From the NCBI GenBank assembly GCA_026874595.1, contig CM049307.1, positions 51,209,370 through 51,273,369 on the forward strand: a DNA stretch of 64,000 nt, read 5' to 3'. Below, one piece after another: positions 21,133 to 33,732 of the stretch (within the stretch, counting starts at the first letter, position 1; each line of letters starts with the position of its first letter). Made by a program: the position numbers and the translations under genes. Below the pieces are notes generated by a model. That model was given only the letters and a program-made list of their open reading frames with translations. It was not told where the DNA came from and did not search any database. The DNA comes from Sipunculus nudus. Its lineage: Eukaryota; Annelida; Sipuncula; Golfingiida; Sipunculidae.

Positions 21133-21385
21133 AAATTAAAAGCAGGAACCAGAGCACGTCATTACATGTTGATTTTTATCTCCGAATCAGTCCACTATTA
21201 ATTTACAAGGTCTTTCTTTTAAATATTCATTTAGGATTGAAATCTGAATTCATACGTGACCTTCTGTATACATGCGTATTATGCTCATTCCGTTTAGTTA
21301 TTACTCTGTGATAAGTACGGCGGCGTGACTAATGGCAATAACTATCGTATCAATCATGAAGACTTTATTGATTTTTCACACCCTC

Positions 21386-21407
21386 ACACACACACACACA
21401 CACACAT
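21386..21407. repeat. (CA)n microsatellite
   Basis: About ten CA units. Confidence 0.9.
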
Positions 21408-21550
21408 ATTGATAATGTGTACACTCATCAGAGTTAATAAATCTCTCTAAGGTATTGTTTACCTCTTTAAGAACCAACGATTATATATAGTCCGCTAATC
21501 TCTAGTTTTTTTTTTATTTAACCCCCCCCCCCCACATTGCATTCACCTGA

Positions 21551-21640
21551 CAGGGGCGTAGCCAAGGGGGGGTGGGGTAAGGGTGTAGGGGGCCATGCCC
21601 CCCCCCGGTCGCATCCAGTACTCGCGGTCCTTTCGGAATT
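21551..21640. repeat. CAGGGGCGTAGCC-type MITE end
   Basis: CAGGGGCGTAGCCAAG followed by G- and C-rich sequence. The mirror motif TGGCTACGCCCCTG ends at 23472. Only an end fragment is recognised here. Confidence 0.35.
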
Positions 21641-21667
21641 TCACTTAATCTAATACTAATATATATA

Positions 21668-22634
21668 CAGTAAAACCCCGGTAACACGACCACCTATGGG
21701 ACCAGGCAAATGGTCGTGTTAGCGGGGTGGTCGTGTTAGTGGGATGCTTGTATTATTTGTCTTGTAGTATATGTCTGCCAATACTAACACAGGCGATAAT
21801 ATGGGTATTTCATGTAAATGTAAAGTTCTTGTTTCTGTTTAATTTAAAATTTAAAGAAAAATTAATAACAAACAAATATGAAACAAATAGTTTGCCTTGA
21901 AGTCATTCTTACAGCATTGGTCTTAACACGTAGATGGTCTGAAGTCGAACACGTAGTGAGAACAGAGCGAACACATCAAACTCTAAGTGTTATTTTCATG
22001 GTTTCTGCTTGATCAGTGAAATGTGTTTTTTGAAACTGATCATTAAAACAGTATTATTTTTCTCACCTGAATGTATGCGAGTGGTGTCAGTTACGTTTGC
22101 CAAACTCCATTTTGATCAGTATGTTAAATGCTAATCTTACAGTCGTACACAACAAACAATGTAACGGACCATGAAGCCCAATATCTATTGATGCCTATAG
22201 TCTGGCTAAAAGATTTGTCGGCATTATAAAAAAGCCTAACTATAGCTGGGAAGATGAAAGCGGGCTTTCCCACGCCCGGCTAATTAATCGCAAGCTGGGC
22301 GATGAGCGAGTCACCTGCTCAACGGGCCGCGGTCGCCACGGGCAAGTGGTCATGATATGGCTAATTAATTACGGGCTGTTTTTTAAGTCAAGGCTGGGCG
22401 ATGAACGTGTTATCTGCTCAAAGGGCCGCGGTCGCCACGGGCCAGTGGTCGTGAAACGGGGGCTCATCTTAAGGTCGGGACAAAAACAGGTGGTCGTTGA
22501 TCGTGATAGCGAGGTGGTCGTGTTACCGAAGCTTTTTATATAATATTATTCAAGACAATTCTGGGACTGAAAAAAGTGGTCGTGTTAGCGGGGTGGTCGT
22601 GTTAAAGGGGTGTTCGTCATGCGGGAGTTCACTG
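21668..22634. mobile_element. Non-autonomous pogo/Tigger-like (Tc1-mariner) DNA transposon
   Basis: The left end is CAGTAAAACCCCGGTAACAC and the right end, inverted, CAGTGAACTCCCGCATGACG. Both are followed by GACCACC-type words and flanked by TA in TA-rich DNA, as expected for TA target duplication. CAGT(A/G)AA-type ends are known for pogo/Tigger elements. The 967-bp interior has no transposase. GGTCGTGTTAGCGGGGTGG words recur near both ends, and a GC-rich segment holding CCGCGGTCGCCACGGGC is duplicated with a 109-bp period (22325, 22434). Confidence 0.65.
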
Positions 22635-22667
22635 TATATATATATGCATTAAATTGCCTTTGCTACC

Positions 22668-23472
22668 AGTGGCGGATCCACAGGGGGCGCCTTCGGTGCG
22701 CGGCCCCCTGTTGAGCTGCAGTATCTCTCATTTTATCGATTTTCCCAATTTTTGTGATAAATTTTCCTTTTTCATATTTTCATTATTAATCAATAAGATT
22801 TTATTAAAGTTATCTGCAGTTAATTACTTTCAAATTTATTAGTTGGGTATAAGGAAATTTATGAACAGCTGCAGAACATCTGCGGAACAGCAGGTCATGG
22901 ATGGGATAGACCATGAACAATCTCACGGCTCTGGTGATACCGGTACTCGAACTCGCGGTCTGTGCTCTAAGGATTCCTATGTGCTGTCAAGACTACGAAA
23001 CCCGGTAAAATGCAAAGTTTAATATAAGACTTCAACGCATCAGTTTTTTCACTCAGAGCATTACATTTAAAGATAATATTTTACAAGTTACAAACGTTAA
23101 TGCGCCTTTGCGCCATTGACTTGTTGGAAAACGATTGAAATTTTATATCCTAATTTTGAAGAAATATATATATATATATTAAATATTGAACGTCTCTACA
23201 GTTTGACTACATAAAGCAAAGACATAAGGGAACAGTTTTTCAGGAACAGGAAATCCTCATTTTTTTTGTTAAAATAGCCTTAAAATGTCCTCCTTACATT
23301 ACATATTCAAAAAAATTCCCAATATTGGAGGGGGATACCCCCTCCCATAGCCTCCCCATGTACCTGTAACTAACCTTAATCAAACCATGGTTCATAATTG
23401 GAAGTTTAAAAAAAAATTATATTTTCACTGATCATGGCCCCCTCCCCTCCCTCAATCCTGGCTACGCCCCTG
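22668..23472. mobile_element. Possible MITE with CAGTGGCGGATCC / GGCTACGCCCCTG ends (tentative)
   Basis: CAGTGGCGGATCCACAG at 22668 and TCCTGGCTACGCCCCTG ending at 23472 could be the two ends of one element, or ends of two different ones. Inside, near 22920-22990, is a minus-strand GCGAGTTCGAGTACCGG that resembles a tRNA T-arm/B box. No coding sequence. Confidence 0.3.
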
Positions 23473-23479
23473 ACCTGCA

Positions 23480-24691
23480 AACTCAAAATGGAAAACTATA
23501 GTATTAAGGACAACTTGTATAAAGGACTCACCTGCGAATTGCGTAAATATTGTTATTGTTACAATGAAATCAGAGCTATCTCTCTACTTGTATTTGATCC
23601 TTCCTTGTCACCGCACATACTTACACCGACGGAAGAAAAACATTGGGTGATCCGACTGTGCTAGAAAAAGTATTAGATCACTACGCCTCTGTTCCAAGTA
23701 AGCAGAGCATGGTCGGTAGTAGATAAAAATCAAGTCTTCAAATATACGACATACACATGTGAAAGGCGGTATGCTTATTGATAACACATACTGAATTTGC
23801 AAAGGAGAATACTACGTTACACATTTAAGGTAACATCCCCGGCAAAATCCCCTAATTAAATCAATGAAAAGCCTGCTTCGATTGCATATTAAACCCCATA
23901 AAGTATATATCATTTTAAACCTTGTATAGCGCTCTTTTTAATGGTATATGAATTTAAGAAATTTACGTTCATTTTTCTATGGAATTTCAACATTTTTGAA
24001 AATTTTAAATTTTCAAATTGTACACAATTTTAAGCAGTCAGTAACAGCTAACCACTTTGTAATGACGTAACATCAAACTACTTGACCCAATCTAAAAACC
24101 GTTTGTGATCTTGTTCCAATTATTCCTCCTTATTTAAAACTGATTTTTTTTTCAATTTGATTCGGTAGAAATTTAAAATTTATTTTTAGACATGAAAGGA
24201 ACACAGAAAAAGCAAAACAAAAAAGGTTTGTAGACTCTGTCATGTATTTGTCACTGGTTGCATAAAATTGTGTAAACTTTAAAAGTTTTTATATTTTCGA
24301 ATATGTTCAAATATCATGAGAAATGTATGTGAATTTAGAAATACAAATGCCACTGGATAGAGCTGTGTACCATTTTGAAATTGATATATACTTTATTGGG
24401 TCTAAAATTCATTTGAAACAGCTTAATGTTGGATTTAAAATTTAAGGGTTTTTGTCAGGGATGTTACCTTTAAGTCTCCATAAAAAAGCACCGTCAGGAG
24501 TCTTTGAGAATTTCTCTGATGCCAGGGAGAGTTCGCCTTGAATGGTATGCTTACAAACCATAATGAGTAAAATATTTTGGTCGTAACAATTTGGCAAACT
24601 AGCTCGGAAATTAAAACAGGATAAGAAAGAAATTTCCAAATGACGAATGATAAGGTTTTGGTATTATTCAGAGTAGGACTAAATGTGAAAT
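23480..24691. other. Anonymous AT-rich sequence
   Basis: No gene, tRNA or repeat recognised; frames on both strands are short and lack motifs. Confidence 0.5.
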
Positions 24692-24830
24692 CAGGGGCGG
24701 ATCCAGTATGAAGATAAGAGGAGGGCTCCAACCCAAGAGGACTTGTTTCAAAACCTTAAAAAAGACTCAAATGTCTTAAAAAAGGCGGGGGTCAAGGTCC
24801 AAAAATGGGTTTGCTGTAAAATTGCAGAAA
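24692..24830. mobile_element. Fragment of a GGGGCGGATCC-type MITE, inverted
   Basis: Starts CAGGGGCGGATCCAGT and continues with the reverse complement of the interior phrases of the copies at 9033 and 20144 (for example AAACCTTAAAAAAG). The far end is not clear. Confidence 0.5.
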
Positions 24831-25276
24831 AAAAAAACAGCTCGAGTAAGACCATGGGCAATTAAGGAACCAGGCCGTATAAAATAAATAGTAGGAAAAT
24901 TGGTTTGATGCTTATGTAACCTGACATCGTAATGTAGCCTGAATCGGTGTTCCTTTGGGCAAGTCTATGTATTTCGTCTGCACATATAATGAGGAAAAAC
25001 GTAATTGGTTTGAATATGAGTTCTGCAAGACTCTGACCATGATTCCACTTTGTATATCAGACGGCAGGAAGATTACTGGGGACCAAGAAACAGAGCAGTT
25101 TTTTTTTTCCAATCAGATAAATGAATATAATTATTTACTTACATCTAAGATGCTCAGTTGAGGTAATTTCGGCCAGAGCGAGGTGTGTGTGTGTGTTTGA
25201 GTTCCCCCTTGTCTTTCTACTGGTATAAATGTTTATATAGCGCACATTGCACCCGGATTGTGGAATAAAGGTTATG

Positions 25277-25303
<27 letters not shown>
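25277..25303. repeat. (TA)n microsatellite
   Basis: About 13 TA units. Confidence 0.9.
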
Positions 25304-25307
<4 letters not shown>

Positions 25308-25339
25308 AAATATTTTTCCACGGTAAAGCGGTTACTCCA

Positions 25340-26106
25340 TGGGCTAGGAGGGGTCCCCGTGTACCCCCTCTGGGATTTTATGACATAGGTAATTTTAGAT
25401 CCCTAAGTATGTCCAATTAATGATTTAAGATGTTAACATGGAATAATTTGCGATACACTATCCTTTTAGGCCATTTAAAGACAACCGCGTCGTTACGCAC
25501 GGCACCCGCGGACAGGTAGCCTTGATAAGGGGGTACGGTTATGTAAATGCTTATAGCTCTCTTAATATTTGACATATTCATTTCAAATAAAGTGCTTTAT
25601 GTTTGCAAATTGTGGGGAAAAGTCACTGACAACAATTATCAGATGAATGTATTATGTATTTTTGTTGATTAAGCAATTAATCACTATACTTTTTTAATAT
25701 CCAAAATGAACATTGAATTTAACAGCTTTTTCTTTCATTTTTCACAATAGTTGTTTATTTTCGAAATGATGTTGCATTTTTAAATTTCTAGTGCATTGAT
25801 ATATTAGTTCCTGACATTCTTTCAAATTCTGTTGATAAAATTTTGAATATTTGACCATATACACCTGCATTGAATGGCCCATTGTTAATTCTATTTTATG
25901 GCATCCCTTGTTTATCAGAAGGATGTGGTGTCCCACTTTCCTCTCCAGATGCATTGGTTTTCACTGTGATGCTTCCTTGATAGAATAAATTGTAATTTGT
26001 CTGAACCTGAAGGTGTTTATTGGTTTTAGAAATAATAGAAACCCTTTCTTAAGTCATTTTTAATATATAATAATTATACAAAAATGATCATATTTAATCC
26101 ATTATA
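25340..26106 (+). repeat. Forward copy 1 of the 25-33 kb repeat family
   Basis: About 770 bp beginning near CCATGGGCTAGGAGGGGTCC. It contains the conserved module with TCTGGGATTTTATGACATAG and AAAGACAACCGCGTC, then a second half ending AACCTGAAGGTGTTTATTGG. The reverse complement of the whole unit is at 32877-33570. Frame-disrupting length differences between copies argue against coding. Confidence 0.8.
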
Positions 26107-26414
26107 TATGAAGGGTCACGGTGCCCCCCCCCCCCCCCCAGGATTTTATGACATAGGTAGTTTTAGATCCCCATATATGTCCAGTTAATGAATTAACAAT
26201 ATAAGACTGATACACTATAACCCTAACCCTTTTAAGCCATTCAAAGACAACCGCGTCATCACGCACCCATTCGCAGACAGGTAGCCTTGTTAAGGGGGTA
26301 CTGGTATGTAAATGCTCATAGCTCCCTTAATATTTGACATATTCACTTCAAATAAACTGCATTGAATCTGCAAATACTTGAGAAATTCACTGATGAAAAT
26401 AATTTGATCAGTGT

Positions 26415-26480
<66 letters not shown>

Positions 26481-26496
26481 CATATATATATGTAAT

Positions 26497-26529
<33 letters not shown>

Positions 26530-26890
26530 TATATATATGTTGATTAAGCAATTCATCACGATATTAATAAAATATCGTGAAAGGATATTGAATTAACAGC
26601 TTTTTTTATTTTTTCTCAACAGTGGTTTTGTTGGTTTGAAATTTCTAATAATTCTAGTGCATAAATACATTAGTTCTTGACACTTTAACCGATACATTAG
26701 CTGAAATTAAGAATAATTGGCCATTTACACATGTACTGAATGACCCTTTGTATATAAGATAAATGGGGTGTTCCATTTTTCTATCGAGATGTACACCCTA
26801 ATACTACAAATATTTATTTTCCTGAACCTGAATGTGTTTATTGGCTTTAATGATAATAAGAATCCCCTCTGAACAATATTTGAAAACAGT
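26107..26890 (+). repeat. Forward copy 2 of the 25-33 kb repeat family
   Basis: Directly follows copy 1 with the same order of segments: a C-homopolymer, GGATTTTATGACATAGGTAG, the CAACCGCGTC module, GTTGATTAAGCAATT and AACCTGAATGTGTTTATTGG. It is interrupted by a 120-bp AT microsatellite (26417-26538) and is more diverged than copy 1. It contains CCCTAACCCT once, which I do not read as telomeric. Confidence 0.75.
26417..26538. repeat. (AT)n microsatellite
   Basis: About 120 bp of near-pure AT, inside forward copy 2. Confidence 0.95.
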
Positions 26891-29460
26891 ATTAATGACA
26901 AATAATAATTATGTGAAATTTCTAATAGATAGAAAATCAATCTGTTATGCTGTTCAATCTGAAACAATGTGATGAAGTTGTTCACAGAATGGAAGACCAA
27001 GCATTAACCATTTACATACTGTGAAGCTTAGTTCATTAAACCTGTATACAGTATAAGTAGCGTCTTGTACCACAATATCAACACAAACTTTCAAGTCATT
27101 TCAAAAGGAAGGCATGTGCTACAGGAAGGCATGTGCTACAGTTTCAATTAGTATACAAAATTAATAATTACGGCATATACAGCTTAATAATATCTTTTTG
27201 GTGTTGCTTGATTTTTTATGTATTTACTGATTTGATTTTTTTTTAAATTTTTGTTACGATTATATGATGACGGAGTCATTAGTTACCTTGTTATATTTAA
27301 ATGCCTTACCATGTCGCTTTCAGATTTTCTTGCAAGGAAATTTACTTAGATTCTAATCTAAATGTATATTGATGGATCAGAGTGAACACTTTTTATGGTA
27401 TCTTTTCAATGCGATCGTATGTAATAGAAGGACATGGTATAGGAGTACATGTAATAACAGCAGTGAGAAAACAGTGGAGCGGAAGTTTCACATCGACTGT
27501 ACCATACAGGGAGGGGATCAAATCTGTGGAAGGAATCTAATTTTAAAACGTACGTATGATTTCTGTTTGTAAAAATAAAGAAAATTAAACATAGAGAAGC
27601 TATGGGTTCTAATCAGAAATGGACAAAGCCATTGACCTTATACTGGACACAGTCTAAGGCCACTAATACAATTGAGATAACTACTAAATATACGATCTCT
27701 GACGTCTGCATGCAAGTGTAGTATATATTTTTGTCCTATTTATTTTATTTTATTTCGGTTCAACTCAGCTTATGTAAAATGGTGTTGTAGACATATAAAA
27801 TTGGCATTTGATTTCACCTGTTCATAGCTCCTTTTCAAAAGAAATGGGTTGTAAATATATATCATCCATGAAAATTCGAGAGGACTCATCCAGTGGCTCC
27901 TATGCATTTAAGTCTTCAAGTATTCGTTATTTATGATGAGGCATTCTGCAATTTCAGTGCCTACTTCTGAAAATTATAAAACGGAAGACCATGGATATTA
28001 TATTGCTTTTAGAAGATAGAGTAAACAAATCAGTCATTCGCGTTTATACTCTGTATAAAGACAGACTCTAAGGCCTAGGCTATAACCTCAGAACGATTCA
28101 ACATGAATGGCGGAGTTGTCATTTGAATCATGTCTTCAGCGAGATTAAACTGCCTGCTAACAATTTGGTAAAATATCCCAACCCTTAAAAGTACAAATAA
28201 GCGTGAGCATGACACAAATTCATTTCGTTCAATTAATTATGTACACTCGCCTTCCTATGCCAGTTCTCAAAATACGTGTTTTTATGAAGGATCATTTTTT
28301 CGTCAAGTTAATGAAAAATGGACCCCTTATCTCCCAATCTAAATACAATGCTGAATCATTCAAGGCTATGCATACAAGCAGGGATTAAGTTAAAGCCTAA
28401 CATTTTTAAAGCATACGATTCGACTGTCAGGAGACATTGTCGAGAACCCGCTTCCTAGTTTATGGTATGGTTTAATATTATTGAACAGATAGGTGATATA
28501 AACAATGCCAGTGTTTCTTTACAGTCCCTGCACAAACATCGGCTAATATACACACAATGGCTTCTGGGGAGCACTCAATCTTACATATTTTGATCCTATC
28601 TAAAGTATCATAACATTTTTTTATGCAAAATAATATTCAGTGCTGATAAAATTACTAAATCAATTAATATATAAGGTCACTGCCGGCATTTCATCTTTGT
28701 CTATTCAGTAAAATGTTAAAAACAGGTCAGGACATTCTTGTCAATGCCAACACGCTTAAACATTCAGTTAAGGTTGATTTTTTAATGGAAACTGAAATTT
28801 TCCTAAATATCAAGATAGGCTTTCTACTTTATAATACTGGCAGTTTAATTGCTGCATTAGGTCTCAGGTCGATCCGTGTACAGGAATCGAGGGGTCACAG
28901 TGGTCTATGTCTTCCATGATATTAAATGTATTTTTCAAAAGTGAATCACCATTTTTTACTTGAACGACGTTTGTTTACAAGTGGTTATTCACCCTCTTTG
29001 ACGTGACAAGCCCAGTATATGTCTTTATTTGATTTCCGCCAGGAATATTAACCGGTAACCGTGATCAACATAATAAGATCTTGTATGATTGAATATTCGG
29101 TATTAAGAGATAATATTTTTGTCCTAGGAGGGAAAGAGACCATCGTCAGTCAAAGGTACTAAGAGAAAAGTGCAAATTTCTGAATATGATGAAAGTTTAT
29201 CCCACTCGCATGCACATATGTTTAGCCGCTAATGTTCTGGTAATCTGAGCTCAAATATGATGCAAGCATCCAGTTGGCGAAGGTGGATCATTACTCTCAG
29301 CTAAAAGTAATAAAGTTCCTTGGTTCACGGACCACACATCAAATGTTTATCAGGATCCATCACTGCTGATCCTTTTAATTGGCAGAGATATGCGTTATTT
29401 TCAATGCTTTTTATATACACTTTATACGAATTGATACTTTAAAATAGTAAACGAATAGAC
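26891..29460. other. Anonymous sequence between oppositely oriented repeat blocks
   Basis: No gene recognised in about 2.5 kb. A short direct repeat (AGGAAGGCATGTGCTACA, twice at about 27109 and 27124) is the only local structure. Longest frames are below 70 codons. Confidence 0.5.
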
Positions 29461-30609
29461 GATATGAGGCATTACACAATGTACATTTCCCCGCTTTGAA
29501 ATTGGCCAAAGGATGACACAATATGACAGACAGGATTTACAAGGTATAAAACTATATAATAAAGGTATTAAATAAAACAATAAAGCAGTATAAGCTAGAT
29601 TAATAATTATCCATGATAATTTAAACTTGCCTAAAATGGTGGTGGATACTTTCCTTATTACTTATTTTACAGGCCTGGGGCACTGGGCCTAGACTTTTAA
29701 GGAATCCAAAAGTAATTGAATTATCTGGTTATAAAGGACAAATCAGGTCATGAGGACAAAAACGTCACAAAATTTCAGGGGGGGGGGGGGTAACAAAACA
29801 CGGGTTAGTGCTTATACTTTGAGAAAGTTTATATCCTTATACACTTTCATAATCAAACTGATCTGGATTGAAAGTTAACTGGTGTTTGTATCCTTAGTTT
29901 CATAACAATAGCTATTTATGGTATAAGGGAAGCTTCACGGTGCGGTACATCGAGATAGGAACACACAACACCTTGTATATACATGTTAAAGAAAGGGTGA
30001 TTAAAACAGAATAACACTTTATCATTAATTGATGTCTGCATTATTTTATTTTTTAAATATGTTTTCAGGATTGACAAGGGCTGATATATTAATCAACTAG
30101 AACTTCAGAAATGTTAAAATGTCTTGTTAAATCAGCAACAGCGAAAAGTTTGGATATAAATCTGTGAAATTTCTTCAGGATGTTTTATTAATATCATAAT
30201 TAATTTCTTCATCACCAAAAATCATGTAAAAATAAATATGATTATATCTATTAATGACTCTTTTCCCGACTGTTTGCAAATACAATTGAGTTGATTTGAA
30301 TTAAATTATGTCAAATATTAAGCGAGCTATAAGCATTTACATACCCCTACCCCTTATCAAGAATACCTGTTCGCGGGTGCTGTGGGTAATGGCGCGGTTG
30401 TCTTTAAATGGCTTAAAAGGGTAGTGTATCCCACAATAATCAGTGTAAACATAATCATTCATTAACTTGACATATTTGAGGGTCTAAAAATACCTATGTC
30501 ATAAAACCCCAGAGGGGGTGTACGGTGACTCTTCTTATATTATGGATTAAATATGATCACTTTTGTATAATTATTATATATTAAAAATGGCTCAAGAAAG
30601 GGTTTCCAT
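29461..30609 (-). repeat. Reverse tandem unit R1 (about 1.13 kb)
   Basis: CCCCGCTTTGAAATTGG starts at 29489, 30621 and 31754, giving periods of 1132 and 1133 bp. R1 is the most diverged of the three. Each unit joins a private segment of about 800 bp (with a G-run after CACAAAATTTCAG) to the conserved module of about 330 bp shared, inverted, with 25.3-26.4 kb. Confidence 0.9.
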
Positions 30610-31742
30610 TATGTACATTACCCCGCTTTGAAATTGGCTAAAGGATGACACAATATGACAGCCCGGATTTACAAGGTATTAAACTATATAATAAAGGTAT
30701 AAAATAAAACAATAAAGCAGTATAAGCTAGATTAATAATTATCCATGATAATTTAAACTTGCCTAAAATGGTGGTGGATACTTTCCTTATTACTTATTTA
30801 ACAGGCCTGGGGCACTGGGCCTTGACTTTTCAGGAATCCGAAAGCAATTGAATTATCTGGTTATAAAGGACAAATCAGGTCATGAGGACAAAAACTTCAC
30901 AAAATTTCAGGGGGGGGGGGGGGTAACAAAACACAGGTTAGTGCTTATACTTTGAGAAAGTTTATATCCTTATACACTTTCATAATCAAACTGATCTGGA
31001 TTGAAAGTTAACTGGTGTTTGTATCCTTAGTTTCATAACAATAACTATTTATGGTATAAGGGATTCATCACGGTGCGGTACATCGAGATAGAACACACAA
31101 CACCTCGTATATACATGTTAAAGAAAGGGTGATAAAAACAGAATAACACTTTATCATTAATTGATGTCTGCATTATTTTATTTTTTTTAAATGTTTTCAG
31201 GATTGACAAGGGCTGATATATTAATCAACTAGAACTTCAGAAATGTCAAAATGTTTTGTTAAATCAGCAACAGCGAAAGTTTGGATATAAATCTGTGACA
31301 TTTCTTCAGGATGTTTTATTAATATCATAATTAATTTCTTCATCACCAAAAATCATGTAAAAATAAATATGATTATATCTATTAATGACTCTTTTCCCGA
31401 CTGTTTGCAAATACAATTGAGTTTATTTGAATTAAATTATGTCAAATATTAAGCGAGCTTTAAGCATTTACATATACCCCTACCCCTTATCAAGGGTACC
31501 TGTTCGCGGGTGCTGTGGGTAATAACGCGGTTGTCTTTAAATGGCTTAAAAGGGTAGTGTATCCCACAATAATCAGTGTAAACATAATCATTCATTAACT
31601 TGACATATTTGGGGGTCTAAAAATACCTATGTCATAAAACCCCAAAGGGGGTGTACGGTGACTCTTCTTATATTATGGATTAAATATGATCACTTTTGTA
31701 TAATTATTATATATTAAAAATGGCTCAAGAAAGGGTTTCCAT
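30610..31742 (-). repeat. Reverse tandem unit R2 (about 1.13 kb)
   Basis: Nearly identical to R3, with only scattered single-base differences, so the R2/R3 duplication is recent. No open frame longer than about 65 codons. Confidence 0.92.
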
Positions 31743-32876
31743 TATGTACATTACCCCGCTTTGAAATTGGCCAAAGGATGACACAATATGACAGCCCGGA
31801 TTTACAAGGTATTAAACTATATAATAAAGGTATAAAATAAAACAATAAAGCAGTATAAGCTAGATTAATAATTATCCATGATAATTTAAACTTGCCTAAA
31901 ATGGTGGTGGATACTTTTCCTTATTACTTATTTAACAGGCCTGGGGCACTGGGCCTTGACTTTTCAGGAATCCGAAAGCAATTGAATTATCTGGTTATAA
32001 AGGACAAATCAGGTCATGAGGACAAAAACTTCACAAAATTTCAGGGGGGGGGGGGGGTAACAAAACACAGGTTAGTGCTTATACTTTGAGAAAGTTTATA
32101 TCCTTATACACTTTCATAATCAAACTGATCTGGATTGAAAGTTAACTGGTGTTTGTATCCTTAGTTTCATAACAATAACTATTTATGGTATAAGGGATTC
32201 ATCACGGTGCGGTACATCGAGATAGAACACACAACACCTCGTATATACATGTTAAAGAAAGGGTGATAAAAACAGAATAACACTTTATCATTAATTGATG
32301 TCTGCATTATTTTTTTTTTTTTTAAATGTTTTCAGGATTGACAAGGGCTGATATATTAATCAACTAGAACTTCAGAAATGTCAAAATGTTTTGTTAAATC
32401 AGCAACAGCGAAAAGTTTGGATATAAATCTGTGACATTTCTTCAGGATGTTTTATTAATATCATAATTAATTTCTTCATCACCAAAAATCATGTAAAAAT
32501 AAATATGATTTTATCTATTAATGACTTTTGTCCCGACTGTTTGCAAATACAATTGAGTTTATTTGAATTAAATTATGTCAAATATTAAGCGAGCTTTAAG
32601 CATTTACATATACCCCTACCCCTTATCAAGGGTACCTGTTCGCGGGTGCTGTGGGTAATGACGCGGTTGTCTTTAAATGGCGTAAAAGGGTAGTGTATCC
32701 CACAATAATCAGTGTAAACATAATCATTCATTAACTTGACATATTTGGGGGTCTAAAAATACCTATGTCATAAAACCCCAGAGGGGGTGTACGGTGACTC
32801 TTCTTATATTATGGATTAAATATGATCATTTTTGTATAATTATTATATATTAAAAATAGCTCAAGAAAGGGTTTCC
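31743..32876 (-). repeat. Reverse tandem unit R3 (about 1.13 kb)
   Basis: Near-identical to R2. It ends at AAAGGGTTTCCATTA, after which the sequence switches to the second half of the forward-type unit (R4). G-homopolymer lengths differ between units. Confidence 0.92.
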
Positions 32877-33570
32877 ATTATTTTCAAAACCAATAAACAA
32901 CTTCAGGTTCAGACAAAAAACAATTCATAGTATTTAAGAAGCATCACAGGGAAAATCAATGCATCTGGAGACCAAAATGGAACACCACATCCTTCTGATA
33001 AACAAGGGATGCCATAAAATAGAATTAATAATTGGTCATTCATTGCAGGTGTGTATGGCCAAATATTCATAATTTTATCAACAGAATTTGTAAGAATGTC
33101 ACGAACTAATGTAATAATGCACTAGAAATTTAAAAATACATCATCTCGAAAATAAACAACTATTGTGAAAAATGAAAGAAAAAGCTCTTAAATTAAATTT
33201 TCTTTTTGGATATTTAAAAAATATAGTGATTAAATGCTTAATCAACAAAAATACATAATACATTCATCTGATAATTGTTGTCAGTGACTTTTACCCACTA
33301 TTTGCAAACATATTGCACTTTATTTGTAGTGAATATGTCAAATATTAAGCGAGCTATAAGCATTTCCATACCCCTACCCCTTATCAAGGCTACTTGTCCG
33401 CGGGTGCCGTCCATAATGACGCGGTTGTCTTTAAATGGCCTAAAAGGATAGTGTATCCCAAAATATTCCATGTTAACATCATAATTCATTAATTGGACAT
33501 ACTTGGGGATCTAAAAATACCTAGGTCATAATATCCCAGAGGGGGAGCACGGCGACCCCTCCAAGCCCAT
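32877..33570 (-). repeat. Reverse unit R4, forward-type composition
   Basis: Reverse complement of forward copy 1 over its length, from CCAATAAACAACTTCAGG to CCCCTCCAAGCCCATGG. Unlike R1-R3 it carries the same second half as the forward copies, so it is probably the ancestral unit form. Confidence 0.85.
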
Positions 33571-33732
33571 GGACCCGGTATACTGGATCCGTTCATTTCG
33601 GAGGGGTAGCATGTTCAAGTTAAAGTATGGCCAGATTGGGCCCAGCAAAATCCTAAAGCTATTACTTGGTCACAGCCACGGTCTGCTCCTCATGTATATA
33701 TGGCGGTCCAATAATGGCTAAAACAAATATAC

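Noticed and set aside
26219..26232. CCCTAACCCT, suggestive of telomeric repeat
   Set aside because: Only two units, inside a dispersed repeat, with no array around them.
33298..33489. Possible conserved peptide (KDNRV..GTRGQVALIRG) in the 25-33 kb repeat
   Set aside because: Other copies have single-base length differences and stops in the same stretch, so the frame is not maintained.
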